Below are positions 8,236 through 17,228 of a DNA stretch of 61,667 nucleotides, in pieces. The notes beneath the pieces are model-generated. The model did no database searches. It saw nothing but the letters and a program-made list of their open reading frames with translations, and was not told the origin of the DNA. How positions within the stretch are numbered: the stretch's first letter is position 1; every line of letters begins with the position of its first letter. Position numbers and translations under genes: made by a program. This stretch comes from Myxococcales bacterium (GTDB taxonomy: Bacteria; Myxococcota_A; UBA9160; UBA4427): NCBI GenBank assembly GCA_014240165.1, contig JAAZXM010000019.1, forward strand, positions 1 to 61,667, read 5' to 3'.

Positions 8236-9012
8236 GTGTCCGAAAACCCCGGTTCGGCGGAACGAATTCTCGTCATCCTGCCGACCTATAACGAAGCCGA
8301 AAATGTGCTCGGCCTCTCCGGGCTCGTCTTGGACCAGGACACGCGTATCGAGGTGCTCGTCGTGGACGATGACAGCCCCGACGGTACGGGCGATCTCGTG
8401 GCAGGCGCCCAGGCCACGGACCCACGAATCCATTTGATTCGCCGGACGGGTAAATTGGGGTTGGGAACCGCCTACCTCGCCGGATTTCGCTTCGGGCTCG
8501 ACCAGGGTTTCGATTTCATCTTCACCATGGATTGCGATTTCTCACACAACCCGAGATACCTCCCGGCGTTGATCGAACTTCTCGGCCGGCGCGATATGGT
8601 GATCGGGTCGCGCTATGTGCCGGGGGGTGGCATCGAGAACTGGCCCTGGCCCCGCCGGATGCTTTCAAAATTTGCCAATTTCTACGCGCGAACCCTGCTT
8701 CGCGTTGATGTACGCGACTGTACCGCGGGCTATCGAGGCCATCGGCGAGAACTCCTCGAAGCAGTGGACCCGTTTCAAATTCGCTCTTCGGGCTATTCCT
8801 TTCTCGAGGAAATGGCCTGGAAGGTGAGCCGCCTCGGATATTCCATCGGCGAGATCCCCATTGTTTTCGAGCAGCGCAACGCGGGCATTTCGAAGATTGA
8901 CTCATCCGAAATCTATCTTGCGGCGTGGTACGTGCTCCTCACCGCGTTGCGCCGGGGCAAATTGCCCCAGAGCGGTCGATCGGCGAGCAACGATCACGAC
9001 CCAAATCCCTGA
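8236..9012 (+). CDS. Polyprenol-monophosphate mannose/glucose synthase (GT2, Dpm1-like)
   Basis: This 258-residue soluble GT2 enzyme should transfer a hexose from a nucleotide sugar to polyprenyl phosphate on the cytoplasmic face. Dpm1-type landmarks are LPTYNEAEN, VVDDDSPDGTG, MDCDFSHNP (the DxD region), GSRYVPGGGIENWPWPRR, RDCTAGYRG and IPIVFEQRNAGISKI. The length matches single-domain bacterial Dpm1 enzymes lacking membrane helices. GTG 8236 has GAGG 9 nt upstream; TTG 8227 sits directly against that GAGG and is unlikely. The product is the expected donor for the GT39-like enzymes encoded nearby. A second enzyme of this type lies at 18403-19119. Confidence 0.88.
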   Translation: MSENPGSAERILVILPTYNEAENVLGLSGLVLDQDTRIEVLVVDDDSPDGTGDLVAGAQATDPRIHLIRRTGKLGLGTAYLAGFRFGLDQGFDFIFTMDCDFSHNPRYLPALIELLGRRDMVIGSRYVPGGGIENWPWPRRMLSKFANFYARTLLRVDVRDCTAGYRGHRRELLEAVDPFQIRSSGYSFLEEMAWKVSRLGYSIGEIPIVFEQRNAGISKIDSSEIYLAAWYVLLTALRRGKLPQSGRSASNDHDPNP

Positions 9013-9038
9013 AGAGTGCGGACGGGACGCGAAGGGAT

Positions 9039-10583
9039 CTACTTCTGGTCACTCCTGGCCTCGGGCCAGGCCGCTTCGCTTTCGGGGTGAGCCAGAACGA
9101 CCTTGATGCAGCCGGGCTCTCGGGCCAGGCGCAGCGCCTGGGGAAGTTCGCCGGCTGCAAGCCGGTGGGTCACGAGTTGCGCCAGGCAGCCCCTCAATGC
9201 GGAGTCGCTTTCGAGCAGGGGGAGCGCCTTGCGAAAATCCCCGCAGCGCGAGCCGCTCAGGCGCAGCCCCCTTTGGCCGAGGGCCGGGCCCAGCGGGCCG
9301 CTCTCGACCCGGGGGTTGCGAATGCAGATCCGCCCCCGTGGACGCACCAAGGAGATTTCGTCCGGAAGCCGGGGGCGGAGCACCCGGTCCACGGCTTCGA
9401 CGTTGTCGACGATCGCAATATCCGCTCGGGGAAGCCGACCCCGCGGTGTTTCCTCCCATGTCTCGAGCAGGTCCCGGGCATCGCGCCCAACGCGCAGATC
9501 GGCGCCCGCTGGCAGAACCTGGGCGAGGTCTTCCGGGGGAACTTCCGCGGAGAGCCACGCAATCTGGGGCGGGTCGCCAGGTAGGCAGGGCGCGCGGGCC
9601 AGCAGGGCCCGCAGGGCGCCCGGGTCCTCGGGCCAGGCCTCGAGGGAAATTTCATCTACCACGAGTTCGGTGGCATGGACCAGGCCTGCAGCGGGCTGGC
9701 CGTGGGTTGATTTGAGGTGAACTTCGCGACGTGCCAGACCCAGGGCGGTCTCCAATCCCGCCGGGCTTCCGGTGGTGTCGATCACGATATCCGCAACGGG
9801 CTCCGGGCCCCCGCTCTCTCCTGAAGGATGAGCGGCTTGGTCGGCTCCAAAGCTCAGGGCGATGCGCGATAGATCATCGTGACGCGAGAGCGCCAGGATC
9901 CGGAAGGCGGAGGCGTCGCGTCGCCGGCGCGCGGCCAAGGCAGCCACGACGAGCAGGCCGAGCCTGCGCGGCCCAAGTACGGCGACGGTCTCCCCGGGCT
10001 GGGGGTCGATCCATTCGGCGGCGTGGAGCGCTGCGGCGAAGGGCTCCATGAGCACCGCGACGTCATCGGGGAGCGAGGGGGGAAGTGCGAATACCGCGTT
10101 CTCCGCTGCCAGCACCCAGGGGCCGAAGCCTCCCGGGAGGTCGTGGATGCCCAGAACACGGCGCTCGGGACAATGGGTGTCGAGCCCGGCATCGCAAAAG
10201 GGGCACTCGACTGCCAGCCCGCGCGCCTGGTGGGAGGCGTTGATCTCCACCACGTGGCGCTGGCCTTCGGCGTCCAGGGCGATCAATTCGTGGCCGATGA
10301 TCTGGGGAAGGGGAAAGGGCAGGAAACGCCGGTCGAGATCTGTGGAGCAGACGCCGCAGCGATCGGTTCGAAGCAGCCGGTAGCCTGGCCCGAGTTCGAG
10401 ATGTTTCGCTCCGTTGCGTGTCACGCACCAGCCTTCGGCGCTCGATCCCTCCAGGGTATAGGCGGCGGCCTGGACCCGGTCGTCTTCGTGGTATTCCAGG
10501 CCTTCGAATTCAACGCGGAGATGCCGGGATCTCTCAGCGGAAGCTTGGGGCTCGGGGCGGTGAGGGCTCGGCCCGCGCGTCAT
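9039..10583 (-). CDS. Enlarged zinc-type MDR dehydrogenase-like protein
   Basis: This 514-residue protein has a medium-chain dehydrogenase N-terminus: the catalytic Cys region RCGVCSTDLDRR, the GHELIALD motif, a structural zinc lobe (CPFC, then C in LDTHC) and LMEPFAAALHAAE. The Rossmann segment reads AVLGPRRLGLL, a variant of the usual GxGxxG. Typical MDR enzymes have 340-380 residues. This one carries roughly 150 extra residues between about positions 290 and 440, with a second Rossmann-like stretch (ADIAIVDNVEAVDRVLRP), before an MDR-like tail (RLAAGELPQALRLA). It starts at ATG 10583, 25 bp after the GT39-like gene ends, so it is probably co-transcribed. It may oxidise a sugar or polyol; the substrate is unknown. 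Confidence 0.75.
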   Translation of the reverse strand: MTRGPSPHRPEPQASAERSRHLRVEFEGLEYHEDDRVQAAAYTLEGSSAEGWCVTRNGAKHLELGPGYRLLRTDRCGVCSTDLDRRFLPFPLPQIIGHELIALDAEGQRHVVEINASHQARGLAVECPFCDAGLDTHCPERRVLGIHDLPGGFGPWVLAAENAVFALPPSLPDDVAVLMEPFAAALHAAEWIDPQPGETVAVLGPRRLGLLVVAALAARRRRDASAFRILALSRHDDLSRIALSFGADQAAHPSGESGGPEPVADIVIDTTGSPAGLETALGLARREVHLKSTHGQPAAGLVHATELVVDEISLEAWPEDPGALRALLARAPCLPGDPPQIAWLSAEVPPEDLAQVLPAGADLRVGRDARDLLETWEETPRGRLPRADIAIVDNVEAVDRVLRPRLPDEISLVRPRGRICIRNPRVESGPLGPALGQRGLRLSGSRCGDFRKALPLLESDSALRGCLAQLVTHRLAAGELPQALRLAREPGCIKVVLAHPESEAAWPEARSDQK

Positions 10584-10608
10584 GAAAGCCCGATTTCCAG
10601 CTGGGGGC

Positions 10609-12786
10609 TCATGGGCGCGCCCCGCCGGGTTCGCTTTGCACGCGCGGGTCGCGGTACACCATGGCGAAGCCCTTCATGTCGGTCACGGAAGATTCTGTCG
10701 TGCCCGTGAGCCGTGTCGTCAACTCGATGCTGACCTCTTGGCCCGCCCAGGGCGCAAGATCGATTTCAATCCGTTTGAAGGGCTTTTGGCGCGGGGAATC
10801 GCGCCAGGGAATGACGACGAACTGCTCGCTCAGCAGCGGGTTGCGTGCCCCTGCCTGAACGAGATCGATGCTGGTTTCCAGCCGGGTGCCCCGGGCCGCG
10901 CGGATCGGTTTTCGGTAGCCGAGTTCCAGGGCGAGGACGCCTCCGGTTGCGGGGATGGGCAGATGGCAGCGGGTGACCAATCCGCTCTCGGGTAGCGGCG
11001 AGTCGGGGTCTGCCCGGTGGTAGAGGGCCGAGAAGAGCAGGTGCTGGGTGATCGAAGCCAGGGGGCTCTCGGATTCACACGCGTTGAGAACGTCCAGGTA
11101 GGGATGCTCGATGGCGGGTTCCTGGCGCCGTTCGTAGACCAGATAGTTTTCGCGTCCCCCGACGAAGCGGCGCTTGAAATGGGTGACGAGATAGTGGGCG
11201 AGTTCCGGCGCGTAGTCGAGCAGGCCCACGCGATCCGAGAAGAAGTTGTTGAAGCGGGCCACCGCGTAGCGCACGTTTTTCGCTTCACTGGCCTCGGCGA
11301 CTCCCTTGCCCTGATCCGCCGCAATATGGTGTTCGTAGAGGTTGTACCAGGCGCTGGGAACCGGCCTCTCCGAGAGAAAGTTGAGCATGGTGAGGTCGGG
11401 GAGGGTGAGGAGTGCACCGCCCTCGGGCGTGTGCTCGCGAATCGACCGCACCTGGTAGTCGATCTCCATCGCCTCCAGGGGGGTCACCCAAACGCCCCCT
11501 CGAGGTGCTTCCAGGGGCGTATTGAGCCGATCCAAGATCGCCGCGTACCAGTAGAGGCCCACAACCGTGTACGGAAGGGCCAGGGCGGCTGCACCGGCGA
11601 GGACGAGCCCGCGCAATGCGCGGGGCCGAGAAGCCAGCAAGCCCATGAGCCGATGCAGGACGAGGGGCGCCAGCACCAGGAGCGGCTGGTAGACATTGAT
11701 CAGGTGGTTGAAGTCGGCTCGGGGAAAGACGCCGAGGAAGATCGTTCCCGCCGCTGCGGTGACGGTGAAGAGCGCCCAGTCGAGCCGCTTGCCCTGGCTG
11801 CGCCCGGAAAGCACCGAAACCCAAGCGGCAATGATCAGGAGCAGGGGCGCGAGCCAGTAGAGGAGTACGTGCAGGCGAGATACGAAATCTCCCGTACCCG
11901 GCGGGGTCGGTGTATGGAGAGCGGGGTAGGAGAGATAGGTGAATTTTTCGACGCCGCTGGGGAAGAGGTCGGAACGCCCGAGTTCAGCCAGGCTCAGGTA
12001 CGCAATATCGTGGCGGCCTCCGAATTCGAAGGGGTGAACAACCAGGCTTGTCCAGGCCGCCCCCAGGGCGCCATGGGCAAGCAGGTAAATAAGGAAGGGC
12101 AGAGCCGCGATCACGCCCGCGGCCATCAGCGTGCCCATTTCACGGCGCATGTCTCCGAGCGTGGCCCGGGTCTGCTCAGCGGATTCGAATTTGATGGCCA
12201 GGTAGCCAAGCCCGGTCGCCAGCGCCGCGAAGACCCCGTAGTTCTGTTTGAAGCAGATCGAGAGGGCGAGCAATGCGCCCACCCAGGCCAGGTCACGGCG
12301 CCGACCTTCGCGCCCGAAGGCAAGCAGGCGCTCGGTGGCGGCAAGGGCCAGGACGATGGCGGCGGGGGAGTAGAAGGCAAAGGTCCAGGCCGGGAAGGCC
12401 CAGACGGAAAAAATCAGAAGCCCCGCGACCGCGCCAAGCCCCCATCCGCGCCCCGCCAGCGGGGCCACGATGCGGTAGCCCACGAGCATAAGGGCGACGA
12501 AGAAGGCGAGAATCAAGAGGCGCGAGGCGATCACGCTGGGACCGAGGAGCGCGAAAACCCCGGCCAGGGCGAACCACATGCCCGGCGTGATGAATGCATC
12601 CATTTCGAGGTAGAGCACGCGGCCATCGAGCAGGTCCAAGGCCTGCTGGAGGAGATAGCCTTCGTCCGAGAGGATGATGGCGCGCCGGCAAAGCGGCCAG
12701 CCGAAAGCCAGGGCCGCCAGGGCGACCAGCGCGTAAAGCCAGATGGGCCGTTCGAGTATGCCCATCCGCCGAAGAGGGTCCAACAC
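10609..12786 (-). CDS. GT39-like polytopic membrane glycosyltransferase, paralogue 2
   Basis: From GTG 12786 this is a 725-residue protein with about ten membrane helices and a C-terminal soluble part. SDEGY (Asp41, Glu42) follows the first helix, as in the paralogues at 4889 and 12842. FPAWTFAFYSP and CFKQNYGV match the shared family motifs. The periplasmic segment with LTMLNFLSERPVP parallels the same segment of paralogue 1. The last 120 residues form a beta-rich domain (DLAPWAGQEVSIELTT) shared with paralogue 1. The open frame extends to 13041, but that part overlaps the upstream gene and has no hydrophobic segment. The true start is uncertain (GTG 12786, TTG 12783 or ATG 12765). It probably transfers a lipid-linked sugar in the periplasm. 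Confidence 0.75.
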   Translation of the reverse strand: MLDPLRRMGILERPIWLYALVALAALAFGWPLCRRAIILSDEGYLLQQALDLLDGRVLYLEMDAFITPGMWFALAGVFALLGPSVIASRLLILAFFVALMLVGYRIVAPLAGRGWGLGAVAGLLIFSVWAFPAWTFAFYSPAAIVLALAATERLLAFGREGRRRDLAWVGALLALSICFKQNYGVFAALATGLGYLAIKFESAEQTRATLGDMRREMGTLMAAGVIAALPFLIYLLAHGALGAAWTSLVVHPFEFGGRHDIAYLSLAELGRSDLFPSGVEKFTYLSYPALHTPTPPGTGDFVSRLHVLLYWLAPLLLIIAAWVSVLSGRSQGKRLDWALFTVTAAAGTIFLGVFPRADFNHLINVYQPLLVLAPLVLHRLMGLLASRPRALRGLVLAGAAALALPYTVVGLYWYAAILDRLNTPLEAPRGGVWVTPLEAMEIDYQVRSIREHTPEGGALLTLPDLTMLNFLSERPVPSAWYNLYEHHIAADQGKGVAEASEAKNVRYAVARFNNFFSDRVGLLDYAPELAHYLVTHFKRRFVGGRENYLVYERRQEPAIEHPYLDVLNACESESPLASITQHLLFSALYHRADPDSPLPESGLVTRCHLPIPATGGVLALELGYRKPIRAARGTRLETSIDLVQAGARNPLLSEQFVVIPWRDSPRQKPFKRIEIDLAPWAGQEVSIELTTRLTGTTESSVTDMKGFAMVYRDPRVQSEPGGARP

Positions 12787-12841
12787 AGCCGCAGTATATG
12801 AACGACCCCCTTGCCCTACAAGATCAGCGGCCGAGTCGGGT

Positions 12842-14527
12842 TCAGGGGGCGCGGCGGATGAGCCCGAGCCAATTCGCCTGGCCGCCTCGAATGACCTGGC
12901 CCACCCGGAACTGGGTGTCCAGGTGCTGGGCGAGGCCTGGGAAGAGCTCTTCGAAGGGCGGGAACTCGGGGTACATGCGCGGGTTGAGCACGGCGCATCG
13001 TACACCCGCCGCCTCCGCTTCCCGGGCAATCCTCTCGCCATCGACGTTGCCCGGGATCGCCAGATCGTAGGGCGAGGGGTTGGGCCGGTTCGCCAGGAAA
13101 TAGACGACCGGGATATCGGGCAGGACGAGAACGGGCTCGCCCGGTTCCGAGCAGTTCTCGATGAATCCGACCGCCCCGCGCAAAAGGCTTCGGTCTCGGC
13201 TGGAAACCTGGAGCGTCGCGCGTTCGAGCCCCAGGGGCTCAGGGTGGAAATCCATCACCGATAGGGCGGTGCGAAAGGCGACGAACAGGGCGGCCACGGT
13301 GAGGGCGCCGGCGAACACGCGTCCCGTCATCACCGCCCCGGGCCCGAAGGAACGCCGGAGCGCCTGCTCGCCGCGATCGCCCAGAAAGGCAAAGAGCAGC
13401 AGGATGGGAATCATCACGAAGGCCAGGTGCGACCAGATCGCCGAGGGAAAGATGCCCGGCGCGAAAATCACGGCGAAGAGAACCGAAGATCGTGCCGCAG
13501 TTCGTGCGGATCCGCTGGTCCCGTGCCGGGTAAAGAAGGCAACCGCGGGGGCGGCGATCAGCGCCGCGAGGGGCAGGCCATAACTTGCGCGAATGGCGAG
13601 GGAGCGAAGCCCCGGTGTGATCTCCATGCCGGCGTAGGGGGTGCCATGAATCAGTGCATGGAAAAGCGTGGGCGGGGTGTAGAGAAAGACGAAGCGGCCA
13701 TCGCTTTCGGGGTGGGGGCCGAAGATCGGCGGGATCGGGTTGTTGAAATCTTTCAGTTGCGAACCCGCCAGGGAAAAAATCGTCGAATCCGCGAAGGCGA
13801 GGAAGGTGCCCTCGGACGCGAGGTAGGCCCCGACACAAAGGGTGAGCGTGAGTCCGCCTGCCACGATGGGCGATAGGCTGCGCCAAGCCCCCAACGGAGC
13901 GAGGGCCGAGTCTCGGCGCCCGGCAAGCAGCCCGCCGAGGAGAGCGAGAAAGATCAGTCCTCCGAAATTCTGCTTCGTGAGAGCGGCTGCGGCGATCGCG
14001 GCCCCCATCAGGACGCCATCCCAGGAGCGTCCATGCTCGAGGTAGCGGAGCATGAAGGAGAGCGCGCCAAGTCCAAAACAAACCGAGAGCGTCGAGTAGT
14101 TGAACATCGAGAGAACGGGAAACGCGACGGCGATCAGGGCGAGGTAGAGAAGCGGGGGGAGCCACGACCAATGGGCTGCCACCATTCGGCGTGCCACGGA
14201 CCAGAGGGCGAGGCAGATGAAGATATTCATCACCACCGCGGCCCACCTCAGCACCAGGGCATCGGATCCGAAAGCGGCAAGCAGGGCGCGTGCGGCGAGA
14301 TAGATGCCCGGAAAGATGCCGGTATGGATGTCGGCGTAGAGTCGTTTTCCCGAGGCCAGGGCATCGGCGGCCGCGAGCAGGTGCCCCTCGTCCATGGCGA
14401 CCAAACCGCGGTCATGGAGAGGCAGCTGTGCGATCAGCGCGGCGGCGCTGAGCAGAGCCGCCCCGGCCCAGAACGGGAAGCGGTTCTGCGCGTTCTCGAG
14501 GGTTTGAGCCCCGCTCATCCCTGTCAT
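12842..14527 (-). CDS. GT39-like polytopic membrane glycosyltransferase, paralogue 3
   Basis: This 561-residue membrane protein lacks the C-terminal beta domain of its two paralogues. MDEGH (Asp46, Glu47) follows helix 1; FNYSTLSVCFG and LTKQNFGG are the equivalents of the shared motifs. About ten helices are followed by a periplasmic stretch with LPDIPVVYFLANRPNP, which repeats the NFLSxRP theme of paralogues 1 and 2. ATG 14527 has GGGGGG about 4 nt upstream. It is first in a probable three-gene minus-strand unit with paralogue 2 and the MDR dehydrogenase. A GT39/ArnT-like role using polyprenyl-phosphate sugar is inferred from topology and motif. Confidence 0.75.
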   Translation of the reverse strand: MTGMSGAQTLENAQNRFPFWAGAALLSAAALIAQLPLHDRGLVAMDEGHLLAAADALASGKRLYADIHTGIFPGIYLAARALLAAFGSDALVLRWAAVVMNIFICLALWSVARRMVAAHWSWLPPLLYLALIAVAFPVLSMFNYSTLSVCFGLGALSFMLRYLEHGRSWDGVLMGAAIAAAALTKQNFGGLIFLALLGGLLAGRRDSALAPLGAWRSLSPIVAGGLTLTLCVGAYLASEGTFLAFADSTIFSLAGSQLKDFNNPIPPIFGPHPESDGRFVFLYTPPTLFHALIHGTPYAGMEITPGLRSLAIRASYGLPLAALIAAPAVAFFTRHGTSGSARTAARSSVLFAVIFAPGIFPSAIWSHLAFVMIPILLLFAFLGDRGEQALRRSFGPGAVMTGRVFAGALTVAALFVAFRTALSVMDFHPEPLGLERATLQVSSRDRSLLRGAVGFIENCSEPGEPVLVLPDIPVVYFLANRPNPSPYDLAIPGNVDGERIAREAEAAGVRCAVLNPRMYPEFPPFEELFPGLAQHLDTQFRVGQVIRGGQANWLGLIRRAP

Positions 14528-14625
14528 GGTGCCCCCCTTTATAGGGGATGTCCGGTCTTGCTACCCTGGCGCTCTATGAGGATTGACTCCAACCGCCGCA
14601 GCCACACCGGCCCGAAGGAGCGGCC

Positions 14626-15456
14626 GTGTCTGCCCTGAGCGAGGCCTTCGTACCCGCGCTTCTGGGCGCCCTGGTGGGCGGCGCCGGCGTGGCGTGGATG
14701 CTGGGCGCTTTCGAGGATTCGCCCGGAGGGAGATCTTCGCCTGAGTCCGTCGTCGGCCGCAGCCCGAATGCGGATACGGTCCTGGAAATCGCCCGACTCC
14801 GGGAAGAACTGGCCCAGGAGCGGGCGCTTCGCGTCGCCCCCCCTGCGCCGCCTTTGGCCGAGCCCGCCTCGCCGGGGCTGACCGTCGCTGAACCTTTTGC
14901 CGAGAAAGATTTCCCGGAGATGACCGGGGCTGAGGCCGAAGAGGAGGCGGCCGGGCCTCGCCCCTGGTTCGACTCCGCGGCCCTGGGGCGGCTGGGCTGG
15001 TCGGAAGACGAGGTCGAGCGGGTTCGCCAACGCTGGGAGGAGTACCAGCTGGCCAAGCTCGAGGTGGAGAACCAGCGGGCGCGCAAGGTGCCGGGCTGGA
15101 AGGAATTGGGGAAGCGGCTCTTCCAGATCGAGGTCGAGGCCCGCAATGACCTGGGCGACGAAGGGTATGAGGCCATGCGCTTTGCCGCGGGTCAGAAAAA
15201 TCGCGTGGTGCTCAGTGAGTTGCTCGAAATTTCACCGGCATCCGACGGCGGATTGATGTCGGGTGATGAGGTGATCAGTTACGACGGCCAGCGGGTCTTT
15301 TCCTCGGGCGCGCTCAAATTCCTCACCCAGTCGGGAGAGCCGGATGCCTGGACCGAAATGCGCGTCCTGCGCGCGGGCGAAGAGCGGCGCTTCTTCGTAC
15401 GCCGGGGGCCTCTCGGCGCGCGCCTCGAAGCCGTTACCCGGCCCCCCTATCCCTGA
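14626..15456 (+). CDS. Membrane-anchored PDZ-like domain protein
   Basis: This 276-residue protein has one N-terminal membrane helix (residues about 8-27) and a Pro/Ala/Glu-rich linker. A charged helical segment follows (RVRQRWEEYQLAKLEVENQ). A C-terminal PDZ-like module is marked by LLEISPASDGGLMSGDEVISYDGQRVFS and a final beta-strand pair with RVLRAGEERRFFVRRG. No protease domain is present, so it is more likely an adaptor or chaperone-like periplasmic protein. The GTG start has AAGGAG 5 nt upstream. Its end overlaps the convergent methyltransferase gene by 10 bp. I do not recognise a named family. Confidence 0.7.
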   Translation: MSALSEAFVPALLGALVGGAGVAWMLGAFEDSPGGRSSPESVVGRSPNADTVLEIARLREELAQERALRVAPPAPPLAEPASPGLTVAEPFAEKDFPEMTGAEAEEEAAGPRPWFDSAALGRLGWSEDEVERVRQRWEEYQLAKLEVENQRARKVPGWKELGKRLFQIEVEARNDLGDEGYEAMRFAAGQKNRVVLSELLEISPASDGGLMSGDEVISYDGQRVFSSGALKFLTQSGEPDAWTEMRVLRAGEERRFFVRRGPLGARLEAVTRPPYP

Positions 15457-16235
15457 GGCCGGGGTTTCCGGCAGACGGCGAGCAGATCCAGGCATTCGGG
15501 CTCGACGGGAAGGATCGGAAAGTCGCTGATCTGAACCTCGGGGAGCCCTTCGGAGCGCTGTATGCCCCGGCGCACGATCACCGCGAAGGCCGCGAAGAGT
15601 CGGTCGACGATGCTGCGGGGGAGCCGCGTCCGCAGCCGCAGGGGGTCCAGGCGCACGATGGTGCGAATCCGCTGGAGCCGCGCTTCGTAGTATTCCTTTG
15701 CCCCGGCCCGCGCGCCGACGCCGAGCATGTCCACGTCTTCGAAGTGATGGGCCAGGAGTGCAGCGAGCTCCGCGGCCTCGTATTCGTGGACATGAAACGG
15801 GTTCTCGCGATCGGATTGAAGGAGATTGGGCGTGGTGATGATGGCTGCGCCTTCGGGTCGCAAGAGCCGCGTGATGGCTTCGAGGTAGGGCGCCGGATTT
15901 TCCAGGTGCTCGATGACCTGGAAGCTCACCACCAGGTCGAAGCTGGCGGGGCGAATGGGAAGCTCGCCCGCGTCGGCCCTGATGAAGAGAGCCCGCGGAT
16001 GCCGGGCCCGGCTGTCGGGCGCGATGCGGTCCAGCGCGAAGGTCTGGGGGAGAGCCTCGGCGAGTTCATGGGTCCCGTAACCCGTGCCGCATCCCAGGTC
16101 CAAGACGCGTTGGCTCGACTGCTCCCGGGCGAGTTCGATGGCGTACGCGTAGGCGGCGCGATGGCGCTGGAGATCGATGGCGAAGAGGGGGTCCTCTTCG
16201 TGCAGGCGCTCGCCCGTAAAGCGAAGCGCGCTCAA
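15447..16235 (-). CDS. Class I SAM-dependent methyltransferase
   Basis: This 262-residue methyltransferase has the SAM motif RVLDLGCGTGYGTHELA, the acidic motif ADAGELPIRPASFDLVVSFQ with VIEHLENP, and a RPEGAAIITTPN strand. It resembles glycan and lipid methyltransferases of the type-11 group. The TTG start at 16235 overlaps the upstream stop (TTGA), a coupling seen elsewhere in the window. It lacks the zinc ribbon of the other two cluster methyltransferases. The acceptor is unknown; the neighbours are a membrane AglD-type protein and a GT4 transferase. Confidence 0.82.
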   Translation of the reverse strand: MSALRFTGERLHEEDPLFAIDLQRHRAAYAYAIELAREQSSQRVLDLGCGTGYGTHELAEALPQTFALDRIAPDSRARHPRALFIRADAGELPIRPASFDLVVSFQVIEHLENPAPYLEAITRLLRPEGAAIITTPNLLQSDRENPFHVHEYEAAELAALLAHHFEDVDMLGVGARAGAKEYYEARLQRIRTIVRLDPLRLRTRLPRSIVDRLFAAFAVIVRRGIQRSEGLPEVQISDFPILPVEPECLDLLAVCRKPRPQG

Positions 16236-17158
16236 GGCGTTTCGTCCTGCTGGGCAGCCAGGGCCTCGGCGGTGAATTCCCGGGCAAAGACAAGGCCGAT
16301 GGAAGCGCGGGTGACGATCAGCCCCATGGTGAGCATCAAGCTTGCGGTCAGCAGGGTCGGGGGATCGGCCCAGGCCTTGAAGAGTTCGACGAAAACGACC
16401 TGGCCGGTGCCCAGGCCTGCGGCCGCGATGGGGAGCGCCGAAACCGCCAGCAGGATGCAGATATTGGTGGCCAGGGAGAGAATGGGAATTCCCGTGACGC
16501 CGAAGCTGTAGAGCGCGGCCCAGCCCAGGGCGACGAAATTCGCCGTAAAGATCAGCCGGAGCGAAGCGAGGCGGACGAGCACAGGTAGAGGGAGGGTGCG
16601 CGCTGCTCGGAGCACTCTCAAATCCCGAAGCCGATTCAGGGGACCCAGGGAAAAGGGAGCCCTGAGCACAACGAAGCCCAAGGTGATGGCCAAGGCTGCG
16701 CCCACGATGACGCCGGCCTGAAGGCCGGGCGTTTCGGCGCCCATAAAAGCGATGCCGAAGACGATCACCGCGATAAGGCTGCCGAGATCGAAGAGGCCAA
16801 TGACAAAAACCGCGCCCGCGGCCTCGGCCAAAGACATGCCGACGCGCCTGCGCAAAAGGACGGTGACCGCTCCGATTCCCAGGGCGTAGTTGATGACGCT
16901 CAAGGGGTAGCTCGCGGCCTTCATGCGGGCAGCAACCAGAAGACTCGAAAGCCGGTGCGTGTGGGAGACCACGTCTACCAGGCAGATGGCTTCGATCAGC
17001 AGGCTGATGATCAGGAAGACGAGCAGGGCGGGGATGAAGACAACGGCGGTCTGTGCTGTCAACTTATCCTGGATTTGGGCGAAATCGATGTCCTGGAAAA
17101 TCCAGGCCAGCAGAAGCCCGCTGACCAGAAAGGGCATCGTCCACTTCAGGAATTTCAT
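16232..17158 (-). CDS. Lysylphosphatidylglycerol-synthase-TM/AglD-like membrane protein
   Basis: This 308-residue protein has about eight membrane helices and matches the LPG-synthase transmembrane (UPF0104/AglD) family. Landmarks are KAASYPLSVINYALGIGA, a polar R/K segment after helix 4, and ALPIAAAGLGTGQVVFVELF near the end, which is the conserved GxxG region. ATG 17158 was preferred over GTG 17167 because GAGG lies 8 nt upstream. These proteins commonly sit with GT2 and GT4 genes and are proposed to help flip or transfer lipid-linked sugars. That role fits this cluster but is inferred. Confidence 0.78.
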   Translation of the reverse strand: MKFLKWTMPFLVSGLLLAWIFQDIDFAQIQDKLTAQTAVVFIPALLVFLIISLLIEAICLVDVVSHTHRLSSLLVAARMKAASYPLSVINYALGIGAVTVLLRRRVGMSLAEAAGAVFVIGLFDLGSLIAVIVFGIAFMGAETPGLQAGVIVGAALAITLGFVVLRAPFSLGPLNRLRDLRVLRAARTLPLPVLVRLASLRLIFTANFVALGWAALYSFGVTGIPILSLATNICILLAVSALPIAAAGLGTGQVVFVELFKAWADPPTLLTASLMLTMGLIVTRASIGLVFAREFTAEALAAQQDETP

Positions 17159-17228
17159 CGCAGCCACCTCGGAGCGATTCCGGCGAAGTCGCCCGAGTTT
17201 TCTGCACTCCTTCGGTGCGGCGCGGAGT

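Noticed and set aside
11017..12801. 594-codon plus-strand open frame opposite the second GT39-like gene.
   Set aside because: Same artefact: no domain, low hydrophobicity, and the opposite strand encodes a convincing membrane protein.
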